From Clostridiales bacterium (GTDB taxonomy: Bacteria > Bacillota > Clostridia > Saccharofermentanales > Saccharofermentanaceae), in assembly GCA_017427465.1 (NCBI GenBank), contig JAFRST010000036.1:31720-95719 (forward strand): 64,000 bases of DNA. Reading direction: 5' to 3'. The notes under the pieces were generated by a model. It did no database searches, was not told the DNA's origin, and saw nothing but the letters and a program-made list of their open reading frames with translations. Shown in pieces: positions 9,151-16,536 of this stretch. Position 1 is the first letter of the stretch. Every line of letters starts with the position of its first letter. The translations under genes and the position numbers were made by a program.

Positions 9151-9184
9151 AGCGGCCGCCTAATGATCAACGCGGCCGCTTTTT
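9151..9184 (+). terminator. Rho-independent terminator
   Basis: AGCGGCCGC at 9151-9159 pairs perfectly with GCGGCCGCT at 9172-9180 around a 12-base loop and is followed by five T residues. It closes the ftsZ-to-coaD block and separates it from the ATPase/DUF4276 pair. Confidence 0.9.
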
Positions 9185-9202
9185 CATAGGAGGTATCCTT
9201 CC

Positions 9203-10405
9203 ATGATCCTTGGTATTGAGATAGACAACTTCGATGTTTTCGATAAGGACAAAGCCGGAATACTGATAGATGATTTCTTAGCTGATAAGGAAGCGGGATC
9301 GGGTCTTAATGCCCTCCGCGGACTCAACGCGCTGATCGGCCGTAACAGCACCGGTAAGACCTCTTTTATGGGCTGCATGGCATTTCTCAAAGATACGATC
9401 ACTCAAGGGTGCGCCGTCGCTTCCATCACTTACGGCAGACCGGGCTTTGCCAACATGACTATTGATATTACACGTCCTTCCGAATTCAAAGTCTTCTTCA
9501 AGCTCGAAGATGTTAAGACAGGCAAGCCGAAGTATATCCAGTATGAACTCGCCATTACTTCCAACAGATTTAAGAGCCCTGTGATAGACAGCGAGAAGGT
9601 CATCCTCGTGAACTATAACGGCAGTACCCGCGAAGCTCTTACGATACTGGATGTTAAGCAGGGCAACGGCTCGATAATCAATCTTGAAGACAGTGATAAG
9701 GCGACAGATATCGGTGTGGAAGATGAGCATCTTACCGCGTTGAGTCTTTACGGCAAGATAACCGGATACAGGGATTTTGTTCTGCTTTATAAAGAGATCT
9801 CGCAGTGGTTCTTCTGCAGCTTCTCATCTGAAGAGCAGAGCTCTTACTACTACGAAGGCGGAGCTCCGGGCGGACATAAGCATTTGAACAGCACAGGTTC
9901 CAACGTAGGTAATGTTCTCGAATATATCAGGATGGAGAATGAGGAAGAATACGAGCGTATCGTAAATGAGATCCAGGATAAGATCCCAACGATGAAGCGC
10001 AAAAAGAATCTTCCGCAGGCACTTAAGGAGAGCCCGGATAAGCTCTTTTTGTATCTGCTCCTTCTGCGCGATAACCATCCGCGTTCGACTATCTTCATTG
10101 AGACTCCCGACAAGGATCTCTATCACGATATGGTCGACGTATTAAGCGATGAGATGCGCGAATACACGATGCATAACCACTATTGCCAGATCATGTTCTC
10201 AACGCACAATCCGTACATTATTGAGACACTGTCTCCTAAGGAAATTTGGATCTTTGAGCGCACATTCGAAAAGGATGAAGGTGACATTACGATCCGCTGC
10301 GCAGGTGCCGATCCGCTGGTTATGGAGATGTTCCGCCAGGGTGTCGGAATGGGTGCCATCTGGTATGGCGGCCACTTGGATTCTAAGACAGAGGATAACG
10401 ATTGA
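9203..10405 (+). CDS. AAA/ABC-type ATPase, first gene of a two-gene ATPase-TOPRIM-like unit
   Basis: The 400-residue soluble protein starts MILGIEIDNFDVF and has Walker A GRNSTGKT at residues 46-53. The C-terminal half contains QIMFSTHNPYIIETL, the H-loop region of AAA_15/AAA_21 ATPases related to OLD, RloA and AriA. The segment where Walker B should lie reads TIFIETPDKDLYHD, in place of the usual 'IDEPExxLHP', so the Asp and catalytic Glu are not conserved. It follows a strong AGGAGG, sits after a terminator, and is 12 bases upstream of its partner. The pairing suggests a nucleic-acid-sensing or defence module, which is inference. The predicted signature (LSGGQ-like) region is not obvious by eye. 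Confidence 0.85.
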   Translation: MILGIEIDNFDVFDKDKAGILIDDFLADKEAGSGLNALRGLNALIGRNSTGKTSFMGCMAFLKDTITQGCAVASITYGRPGFANMTIDITRPSEFKVFFKLEDVKTGKPKYIQYELAITSNRFKSPVIDSEKVILVNYNGSTREALTILDVKQGNGSIINLEDSDKATDIGVEDEHLTALSLYGKITGYRDFVLLYKEISQWFFCSFSSEEQSSYYYEGGAPGGHKHLNSTGSNVGNVLEYIRMENEEEYERIVNEIQDKIPTMKRKKNLPQALKESPDKLFLYLLLLRDNHPRSTIFIETPDKDLYHDMVDVLSDEMREYTMHNHYCQIMFSTHNPYIIETLSPKEIWIFERTFEKDEGDITIRCAGADPLVMEMFRQGVGMGAIWYGGHLDSKTEDND

Positions 10406-10417
10406 TCAGGTAAGTTT

Positions 10418-11098
10418 ATGCTGATAGAGATACTTTCAGAAGATAAATCCGGAGCAGTCGTTGTAGAACGTCTCGCAGAACGGATAGTAGAAAACGAAGG
10501 ATTGGATGTTGAAGTAAATGTCCATCCCCACAGGGGCTGCGGAAGCCTTCCCAAAGATATGACGGCTAAGCCGCCGAAGTTCGCAAGTTCGCTCCTGGAC
10601 CTTTTGCCGTCGGAGCTCCGCGCATATAACAAAGTATATGCCGGCAAGGATCTTATCCTTATAATCGCCATGGACTCAGATGACAAGGATCCGCAGGCTT
10701 TAAGGCAGGAGATATACAGTGTGGCTTCCAAGTTTGCGCCTGACATAAGAAGCGTTGTGGGTATCAGCACTGAGGAGATCGAAGCGTGGGTCCTGGGTGA
10801 CAGGAATGCGATATTAGATGCATATCCTGACTGTAAGAAAGACATCCTCGATTCGTATGAGCAGGATTCAGTCTGCGGCACCTGGGAGATCTTATGCAAA
10901 GCCATTAGTGAGAACGCTGACGACCTGATCGAGATCGGTTATCCTGCCATAGGCCATTATAAGGCTTTATGGACTGAGACGATATCCAGATACATGCTCC
11001 CGCAGCATAATGTTTCCCCGAGTTTTAACACATTTAAGATGGCTCTCATTACGGCACTCAAGAACCCTGTCCCAATCTACCGCAGGCGTGAGTTCTGA
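10418..11098 (+). CDS. DUF4276-type, TOPRIM-like protein
   Basis: The 226-residue protein matches the layout of DUF4276/RloB-like proteins. It has an N-terminal acidic start (EILSEDKSGAVVVERL), then LIIAMDSDDKD with a DxDD motif after a hydrophobic strand as in TOPRIM folds, then EEIEAWVLGDRNAI and a C-terminal HNVSPSFNTFKMALI. Such TOPRIM-like proteins are encoded beside AAA ATPases in anti-phage modules (for example RloAB and the analogous AriA-AriB of PARIS), where the TOPRIM partner is the effector nuclease. Catalytic competence here is plausible from the acidic residues but untested. It overlaps hemW by one base (TGATG), so it is read with a housekeeping gene. Confidence 0.75.
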   Translation: MLIEILSEDKSGAVVVERLAERIVENEGLDVEVNVHPHRGCGSLPKDMTAKPPKFASSLLDLLPSELRAYNKVYAGKDLILIIAMDSDDKDPQALRQEIYSVASKFAPDIRSVVGISTEEIEAWVLGDRNAILDAYPDCKKDILDSYEQDSVCGTWEILCKAISENADDLIEIGYPAIGHYKALWTETISRYMLPQHNVSPSFNTFKMALITALKNPVPIYRRREF

Positions 11099-12300
11099 TG
11101 GCAAGACATATATACGTCCACAACCCTTTTTGCGTGCGCAAATGTCCATACTGTGATTTCTATTCGGTCACGGATTGTTCATGCGCAGAGGCATTCTATA
11201 AAGCTGCTGTAAGAGAAGTTAAACTGATAGGCTCGGTAACAGATGAGAATACCGGGACTAATCTTTTGACTGATATCGACAATAAGGATACAGTCTATTT
11301 CGGAGGCGGTACTCCTACTGTTCCTGACAGCAGATTTGTATGTGAATTGCTCGGCGAGATCAAGAAGGCCTTTAACATCGCTCCTGACGCCGAGATAACG
11401 ATAGAGGCAAATCCGTCTTCAGTAACATCAGAAAAGCTCACAGAATACCTTCAGGCGGGTTTTAACCGCATATCTCTTGGTGTGCAGTCTTTAGACGATG
11501 AAGTACTTAAGGTTTTGGGAAGACTTCACGATTCTAAGGGTGCTATTGATGCTCTTAAAAAGATCTCTGACGCGGGCTTTACGAATATCTCAGCAGACCT
11601 TATCACAGGTGTTCCGGGCGAGACTCTTGACGGGATAAAAAGAGACATCGGGACCTTCCGCGATCTCGGAGTCAAACACATAAGCACATATTCTCTGATG
11701 CTCGAAGAAGACACACCCTTTTACGACAGATATAACAAAACGATAGAAGAATATATCTCACCTGAATTGGAGCGCGAGATGTACCACGGAACGCGCGCGT
11801 TCCTGAATGAATCAGGCTATGAGACATATGAGATATCCAATAGCTGCATGCCGGGATTTAGGAGCATACATAATTCGTCTTACTGGAACTCATGTGAGTA
11901 CTTCGCAATTGGTGCGGGCGCACATGGCTTTTTGGGTGATATGAGATACGGCCACAGAGACGATGTAAGGGCTTACATTGAAGAAATGAATACGATTACG
12001 TCTGATACATACAAAGCCTTTTTAGAGGGCAATGTGAGCGGTCTGAAGTTGCTTTACATCGAAGAGGAACTTAGCAGGGAAGATAAGATGCGCGAAGTGG
12101 CATTCTTAAGGCTCAGGACGTCGGACGGAATACTTCTGGATGAATTCAAAAAAGTGTTCGGCGTAGAGTTCGAAGATGTTTTCGCTGATGAGGTAAAGAC
12201 CAACATTGAAAAGGGTTTATTGGAGCGCAAAGAAAGAACGCTCCGTTTAACACGGAGCGGTCTTGATCTTGCTAATGTTGTAATCAAAGATTTTCTTTAA
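11098..12300 (+). CDS. hemW: HemW-type radical SAM heme chaperone/coproporphyrinogen oxidase homologue
   Basis: HemW-family proteins bind a [4Fe-4S] cluster and SAM and have been linked to heme insertion. Older annotation calls them oxygen-independent coproporphyrinogen III oxidase. The N-terminal HNPFCVRKCPYCDFYS has the CxxxCxxC cluster motif at Cys12, 16 and 19. YFGGGTPT, TIEANPSS, RISLGVQSLDD and TYSLMLEEDTPF are family landmarks, and the C-terminal winged-helix-like region ends in LRLTRSGLDLANVV. At 400 residues it is slightly long. The ATG overlaps the preceding stop. Its TAA overlaps the stop of the convergent synthetase gene, and no terminator lies between them. Confidence 0.92.
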   Translation: MARHIYVHNPFCVRKCPYCDFYSVTDCSCAEAFYKAAVREVKLIGSVTDENTGTNLLTDIDNKDTVYFGGGTPTVPDSRFVCELLGEIKKAFNIAPDAEITIEANPSSVTSEKLTEYLQAGFNRISLGVQSLDDEVLKVLGRLHDSKGAIDALKKISDAGFTNISADLITGVPGETLDGIKRDIGTFRDLGVKHISTYSLMLEEDTPFYDRYNKTIEEYISPELEREMYHGTRAFLNESGYETYEISNSCMPGFRSIHNSSYWNSCEYFAIGAGAHGFLGDMRYGHRDDVRAYIEEMNTITSDTYKAFLEGNVSGLKLLYIEEELSREDKMREVAFLRLRTSDGILLDEFKKVFGVEFEDVFADEVKTNIEKGLLERKERTLRLTRSGLDLANVVIKDFL

Positions 12301-14006
12301 AGACTTGTTTTTGCAGCAGCTTCCTGCGCTTCTCTGTACTTGGCTTCGTCAGCCTTTCTGATAGCGGTACGCATGATCTTGCCGCTTGTAGTCTTAGGAA
12401 GTTCATCAACGAACTCGATAACTCTCGGATACTTGTAAGGTGCTGTAGCGTTCTTTACGTGATTCTGGAGTTCCTTTACGAGCTCGGGTGAAGCCTTCTC
12501 CTTGTAAGCCTTTGTAAGGACGATAGTAGCCTTAACTACCTGGCCTCTCATAGGATCAGGAACAGCCGTAACTGCGCACTCGAGAACTGCATCGTGTGTC
12601 ATAAGGGCGCTCTCAACCTCGAAAGGTCCGATACGGTAGCCGGAGCACTTGATAACGTCATCGTTTCTTCCTACGAACCAGATATAACCTTCAGGATCTC
12701 TCCATGCTGTATCGCCTGTGCTGTAGTCTGCGCCGGGCCACTGGTCAGCCATTGCTTCAGGATTCTTGTAGTACTCACGGAAAAGTCCGATAGGCTTGGA
12801 AGATGCGTTCTTGATAACGATATTTCCTACGATACCGTCTTCTACCGGAACACCGCTGTCGTCAAGAAGCTGGATGTCGTAGATAGGTGTGGGCATGCCT
12901 GTAGAACCGGGCTTTACGTCGATCCAGGGGAAGTTTGCGAAAAGAACGCTTCCTTCTGTCTGGCCGAATCCTTCACGGATCTCAAGACCTGTATATTTCT
13001 GCCACTTGTAGAATACTTCAGGATTCAGGGGCTCGCCTGCCATTGAACAGTGCTTGATGGAAGAGAAGTCATATTTAGTGAGGTCTTCCTGAATGAGATA
13101 TCTGTAGATCGTGGAAGGTCCGCAGAAAGAGTTGAGCTTGAGTTTTTCCATGATCTCGAGCATTCTTGCTGCCTTGAACTTCTGTGTATCGTAAGTAACG
13201 TTGACTGCACCGCAGATCCACTGTCCGTAGATCTTGCCCCATGCGAACTTTGCCCAGCCGGAGTCAGCCTGTGTTAAGTGCCTGCAGCCGTCGTAAACCT
13301 GCTGCCAGTACTTGGCTGTTACGATGTGGCCTAAAGGCAGTGTGTAATCGTGCAGGATCATCTTAGGCTCGCCTGTTGTGCCGGATGAGAAGTAGATCAG
13401 CATCGGATCGTATGCATGTGTAGCCTCGTCGCCTGTGGGGCGATCGAAAACAGGAGATGCATTATCTATATCATCTGTCAGAGATCTCCAGCCTTCAGGT
13501 GCCTCTCCGATAACGCTGCAGTACTGAACAGTCTTACAGTCGGGGCGTGCCTTGTTAACGTGCTCAATGATCTGCGGATCATCAGCGCAAACGATCATCT
13601 TAACGTCTGCAGCGTTGCAACGGTATACGATGTCGTGATAAAGGAGCTGGAACGTAGCAGGGATAACCAGAGCACCCAGCTTGTGAAGACCTACCATCGT
13701 GAACCATACTTCAGGACGCTGACGGAGCATCATTAAGACTCTGTCGCCCTTTTTGATTCCTAAGTTCTTGAACATGTTTGCAACACGGTTGCTCTTCTCG
13801 CTTATATCCTTAAATGTGAAATGCTTCTCGTTGCCGTCATCATCGCACCAGATAAGAGCTTCCTGATCAGGAACCTCCTTGGCATATACATCGACAACGT
13901 CAAAACCGAAGTTGAAATCCTCCGGAACATTTATCTTGAAATTCTCTTTAAAATCCTCGTAACTGTCAAAATCAATTCTGTTTACAAATCTGTTTAATAA
14001 GTCCAT
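12297..14006 (-). CDS. AMP-forming acyl-CoA synthetase
   Basis: The enzyme activates a carboxylate with ATP to an acyl-adenylate and then transfers it to CoA. Landmarks are the P-loop YFSSGTTGEPKM, the core GFGQTEGSVLFANFPW, STGDTAWRDPEGYIWFVGRNDDVIKCSGYRIGPFEVESAL, and the catalytic C-terminal Lys in TTSGKIMRTAIRK. At 569 residues the sequence most resembles medium-chain acyl-CoA or acetyl-CoA-like synthetases, and the exact substrate cannot be read. ATG follows AAAGGA on the minus strand. The XRE-cupin gene lies 56 bases upstream in the same direction, an arrangement often seen for regulators of such synthetases. Confidence 0.92.
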   Translation of the reverse strand: MDLLNRFVNRIDFDSYEDFKENFKINVPEDFNFGFDVVDVYAKEVPDQEALIWCDDDGNEKHFTFKDISEKSNRVANMFKNLGIKKGDRVLMMLRQRPEVWFTMVGLHKLGALVIPATFQLLYHDIVYRCNAADVKMIVCADDPQIIEHVNKARPDCKTVQYCSVIGEAPEGWRSLTDDIDNASPVFDRPTGDEATHAYDPMLIYFSSGTTGEPKMILHDYTLPLGHIVTAKYWQQVYDGCRHLTQADSGWAKFAWGKIYGQWICGAVNVTYDTQKFKAARMLEIMEKLKLNSFCGPSTIYRYLIQEDLTKYDFSSIKHCSMAGEPLNPEVFYKWQKYTGLEIREGFGQTEGSVLFANFPWIDVKPGSTGMPTPIYDIQLLDDSGVPVEDGIVGNIVIKNASSKPIGLFREYYKNPEAMADQWPGADYSTGDTAWRDPEGYIWFVGRNDDVIKCSGYRIGPFEVESALMTHDAVLECAVTAVPDPMRGQVVKATIVLTKAYKEKASPELVKELQNHVKNATAPYKYPRVIEFVDELPKTTSGKIMRTAIRKADEAKYREAQEAAAKTSL

Positions 14007-14062
14007 GGGTATATATTTCCTTTTCTACTTCAATTTTTTGACCTTGGGGTAGAACTGCTAAA

Positions 14063-14608
14063 TCACTCGTTGATAATTGTGAGGAACTTAGCAGTCTCCG
14101 TCACGGCACGCTGTCCGTGAGGCTTCTCAGGATTGAAGTAAATGGAATCTCCTGCCTCAAGAGTAAATTCTCTGTCTCCGACGACAACCTTGATCGCACC
14201 CTCGATCACATAGTTGAACTCCTGGCCGCCGTGGCGTACGAGCTCAGCTGTCTCTGACTTGGAGAGAGTAACGATCATAGGATCCATCTGTCTGTTCTTG
14301 TAGTTGAAAGCAAGGGCGCTGAAAGAATAGCCGGGATAACGCTCGACCTTGATTCCGTTGCCGCCTCTTACCACTGTATAATCGTCCATCCTCGGAACGT
14401 CGCCTGTCATAAGGACAGTCGGATCGACCTTGAAAACACCGGCCACCTTGTAAAGAAGGCTGATCGGGATCTCCTTCTCGCCGTTCTCATATGCTAAATA
14501 CTCTTCCGTGCTCACGCCGATCTGCTGTGCCACTTCTTCGGCTGTCAAGTCAAGGATGTCTCTAAGCTCTCTGATCCTGTCGGATATCTGCTTAATGTAT
14601 TCGTTCAT
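14063..14608 (-). CDS. XRE-type HTH regulator with cupin domain
   Basis: This is a DNA-binding regulator with an N-terminal helix-turn-helix (RIRELRDILDLTAEEVAQQIGVSTEEYLAYENG) and a C-terminal cupin barrel (VIEGAIKVVVGDREFTLEAGDSIYFNPEKPHGQRAV) that probably binds a small effector. I choose ATG 14608 (MNEYIKQISDRIREL) because TGGAGG stands directly upstream; an in-frame start at 14656 would add 16 residues with no ribosome site. The length is then 181 residues, usual for this class. It is upstream of the acyl-CoA synthetase and likely controls it and itself. The inverted repeat at 14629-14645, just upstream of the start, is a candidate operator. Confidence 0.92.
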   Translation of the reverse strand: MNEYIKQISDRIRELRDILDLTAEEVAQQIGVSTEEYLAYENGEKEIPISLLYKVAGVFKVDPTVLMTGDVPRMDDYTVVRGGNGIKVERYPGYSFSALAFNYKNRQMDPMIVTLSKSETAELVRHGGQEFNYVIEGAIKVVVGDREFTLEAGDSIYFNPEKPHGQRAVTETAKFLTIINE

Positions 14609-14628
14609 ATTGGCCTCCAGATGATAAT

Positions 14629-14645
14629 TAATCAGCGATTGATTA
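14629..14645. promoter_or_regulatory. Candidate XRE-cupin operator
   Basis: TAATCA and TGATTA flank a 5-base spacer (GCGAT), 20 bases upstream of the XRE-cupin start on the minus strand. The position between promoter and ribosome site suits autoregulation. The assignment rests on symmetry and position only. Confidence 0.4.
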
Positions 14646-14656
14646 TTGTACAACAT

Positions 14657-14863
14657 TATTTTCGCGCGTGCGAGTTATATAATATTACGCTACTTTAATC
14701 CTATTTGTGAATCAACGAATTGTCCATCTTATGTTGCCCCTGAGAGTCCGTTTTTAGTTGGTTTGGGGCTAAAATCTCGAAAATTTTGCCTCTGAACAGC
14801 GAAAAATGCCCTTCCGGAGGCAAAATGCCGGCAGGTAACGCGCTGTGCCCCGAAATGTTAGTG
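14657..14863. other. Gene-free intergenic stretch with inverted repeats
   Basis: No plausible gene is seen on either strand between the XRE-cupin gene and the mntP leader. It holds a 9-bp inverted repeat, TTTTGCCTC at 14784-14792 and GAGGCAAAA at 14817-14825, with a 24-base loop. A second repeat, GTTAGT/ACTAAC (14857-14862 and 14867-14872), overlaps the start of the mntP promoter. A TATAAT stands on the + strand near 14677. The larger repeat lacks a U-run, so its role is unclear. Confidence 0.5.
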
Positions 14864-14893
14864 TTGACTAACCTCGCCCCTGATTGTTAGTAT
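14864..14893 (+). promoter_or_regulatory. Promoter of the mntP riboswitch leader
   Basis: TTGACT at 14864-14869 and TAGTAT at 14888-14893 are 18 bases apart. The predicted start near 14900 coincides with the 5' edge of the riboswitch aptamer, which supports the assignment. The -35 region overlaps the GTTAGT-GTTG-ACTAAC inverted repeat at 14857-14872, a possible repressor site. Confidence 0.6.
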
Positions 14894-14898
14894 TTGCT

Positions 14899-15013
14899 CC
14901 ATTGAGGGAGTAGCAGACGCTTTCCGCGTTGTTTAAGTCAACATACTGGTCAATACCTGGCTTAATCTTCCATTGCGAGACTCAAGGCATTAAGGGCCTT
15001 GGGTTATTTTTTT
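14899..15013 (+). ncRNA. yybP-ykoY (Mn2+) riboswitch with intrinsic terminator
   Basis: The leader shows the conserved yybP-ykoY elements: GAGGGAGTAGC at 14904-14914, a TCAACATACTGG segment, and GCGAGACTCAAGG near the 3' side. TTGAG at 14903-14907 can pair with CTCAA at 14981-14985 to close the aptamer. The same CTCAAGGC (14981-14988) can instead pair with GCCTTGGG (14996-15003) to form a terminator hairpin followed by TTATTTTTTT. The two structures exclude each other. In this family Mn2+ binding stabilises the aptamer and turns expression on, which suits the mntP gene that follows. Confidence 0.88.
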
Positions 15014-15036
15014 GCTTGGGGCAGGAAGGAAGATAA

Positions 15037-15633
15037 ATGATCCAACTCATAATCAACAGTTTACTTCTGGGTGTAGGCCTTGCGATGGATGCTTTCTCGG
15101 TCTCTATAGCCAACGGTATAGTTGAGTTCGGCATGAGAAAGCTCAGGATGTTCCTTATAGCCGGAGTCTACGCGGTATTTCAGCTCCTGATGCCGATGTT
15201 AGGCTGGCTCCTGGTAACTACCCTTGAAGAGATCTTCACTAAATTCAGTGTTCTTATCCCGTGGATCGCATTGATATTGCTCCTTTTTATCGGCGGCAAG
15301 ATGATCGTCGAGGCAATCCTCGAAAAGAAGAACGGCAAAAAGCCGGAGGCAGAGCAGGTCTCTAAGCTTGCATTCAGGACATTGATCATTCAGGGAATAG
15401 CGACTTCTATCGATGCGCTGTCAGTAGGTTTTACCATTGCAGATTATTCTCTCAAGAGGGCATTTGCCGCATCTTTGATAATCGGCATTGTCACGCTTGT
15501 GATATGCTTAATAGGGCTGATCTTCGGCAGGAAGATCGGAAAGAAGATATCGGGGACCGCCACTATTATCGGAGGTATCATCCTGATAGTTATCGGAATA
15601 GAGATATTTGTAAAGGGCATATTCGGCCTTTAA
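15037..15633 (+). CDS. mntP: Manganese efflux pump MntP
   Basis: MntP exports Mn2+ across the cytoplasmic membrane. The 198-residue protein has six predicted membrane helices and the two repeated acidic motifs of the family, GVGLAMDAFSVSIANG near the N-terminus and GIATSIDALSVGFT in the second half. A charged cytoplasmic loop (KKNGKKPEAEQ) separates the halves. ATG follows AGGAAGGA. The Mn2+ riboswitch directly upstream gives both the regulation and strong support for the substrate. A DJ-1 family gene follows 10 bases after the stop and may share the transcript. Confidence 0.95.
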   Translation: MIQLIINSLLLGVGLAMDAFSVSIANGIVEFGMRKLRMFLIAGVYAVFQLLMPMLGWLLVTTLEEIFTKFSVLIPWIALILLLFIGGKMIVEAILEKKNGKKPEAEQVSKLAFRTLIIQGIATSIDALSVGFTIADYSLKRAFAASLIIGIVTLVICLIGLIFGRKIGKKISGTATIIGGIILIVIGIEIFVKGIFGL

Positions 15634-15643
15634 GGAGGAAGCT

Positions 15644-16207
15644 ATGGCAAAGGTTGCAGTGTTTATCGCAGACGGCAGTGAAGAGGTTGAGGCTATTACG
15701 CCGGTTGATCTTTTAAGAAGAGCCAAGGTGGATGTTGATGTCGTATCGGTCATGGATACGCTTGAGATAACAGCATCCAGAAATGTGAAGATCACAGCTG
15801 ACAAGCTTATCGGCGACATAGATTTCGATGAATACGATCTCCTGATGCTTCCGGGCGGCGTTAAGGGCACAAACAATCTTAATGCTTGCGAAGAACTCAA
15901 GAAGCAGCTTGTAAAATTCAGCGACCAGGGCAAGGGTATTGCCGCTATCTGCGCAGCACCTACAGTCTTTGCAGGTTTGGGACTTCTGAGCGGCAAGGAC
16001 TCCACATGCAATCCCGGTTTCTGGAAAGAGCTCCGCGCTAACGGCGCAAATGTCATCGAAGACTCCAAGGTCGTTGTTAACGGCAACATCATCACCAGCC
16101 AGGCAATGGGCACCTCTGTTGATTTCGGTCTCGAACTCGTAGGTTACCTCTGCGGTGATGAAGAGAAGGAATCATTGCGCAAAAACATAAGATTCGGCGA
16201 TATTTGA
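15644..16207 (+). CDS. DJ-1/PfpI family protein
   Basis: The 187-residue protein has the flavodoxin-like DJ-1/YajL fold. EEVEAITPVDLLRRA near the N-terminus holds the conserved Glu, and IAAICAAPTVFAGLGLLSGK holds the reactive nucleophile-elbow Cys. TSQAMGTSVDFGLELVGYL near the C-terminus is typical of the DJ-1/ThiJ branch. Family members have been reported as chaperones, protein or aldehyde deglycases, or redox sensors, and the activity here cannot be told from sequence. A strong AAGGAGGAAG stands before the ATG. It is 10 bases after mntP and so probably also under Mn2+-responsive control. Confidence 0.9.
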   Translation: MAKVAVFIADGSEEVEAITPVDLLRRAKVDVDVVSVMDTLEITASRNVKITADKLIGDIDFDEYDLLMLPGGVKGTNNLNACEELKKQLVKFSDQGKGIAAICAAPTVFAGLGLLSGKDSTCNPGFWKELRANGANVIEDSKVVVNGNIITSQAMGTSVDFGLELVGYLCGDEEKESLRKNIRFGDI

Positions 16208-16229
16208 TTTTGAAGCACAGCGTTTGAAG

Positions 16230-16258
16230 TTGAATATTTACAGCTAATCATTTACAAT
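16230..16258 (+). promoter_or_regulatory. Promoter of tRNA-Ser
   Basis: TTGAAT at 16230-16235 and TACAAT at 16253-16258 are separated by 17 bases. The expected start near 16265 is about 5 bases before the mature tRNA. Confidence 0.7.
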
Positions 16259-16269
16259 AAGGCGCGCAC

Positions 16270-16360
16270 GGAGACGTATCGAAGTGGTCATAACGGGGCG
16301 CACTCGAAATGCGTTTGTCGGGCAACCGGCACGAGAGTTCGAATCTCTCCGTCTCCGCCA
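16270..16360 (+). tRNA. tRNA-Ser(CGA)
   Basis: The acceptor arms GGAGACG (16270-16276) and CGTCTCC (16350-16356) pair fully. The anticodon loop CTCGAAA sits between GCGCA and TGCGT and gives anticodon CGA, which reads UCG. A long variable arm (TTTGTCGGGCAACCGGCA) is typical of class II tRNA-Ser. The T-arm contains GAGAGTTCGAATCTCTC. The CCA is encoded (16358-16360). It has its own promoter and terminator. Confidence 0.97.
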
Positions 16361-16365
16361 GCAAT

Positions 16366-16398
16366 AACCTCTCAGGCATAATGTTTGAGAGGTTTTTT
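16366..16398 (+). terminator. Terminator of tRNA-Ser
   Basis: AACCTCTCA at 16366-16374 pairs perfectly with TGAGAGGTT at 16386-16394, with an 11-base loop, and T residues follow to 16398. Confidence 0.92.
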
Positions 16399-16536
16399 AT
16401 TGGTGTTTTAAGAATAATCTTTGAGTTTGTAATATTCTTGATGCCGTTTTGATTTTCAGGGGGTGTAGGCTCAAATTACATAATAGGAGACAATATCGGG
16501 AATAACAAAACCATATTCTTGTGGGGAGGTGTGGTT

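Noticed and set aside
9203..11098. Calling the ATPase/TOPRIM pair PARIS or RloAB outright
   Set aside because: Only the general architecture fits. The second protein looks like DUF4276 and the Walker B of the first is altered, so a specific name cannot be supported by eye.
16270..16360. tRNA-Ser as an integration site
   Set aside because: The tRNA is followed at once by its own terminator, and no duplicated tRNA 3' end or integrase is found downstream.
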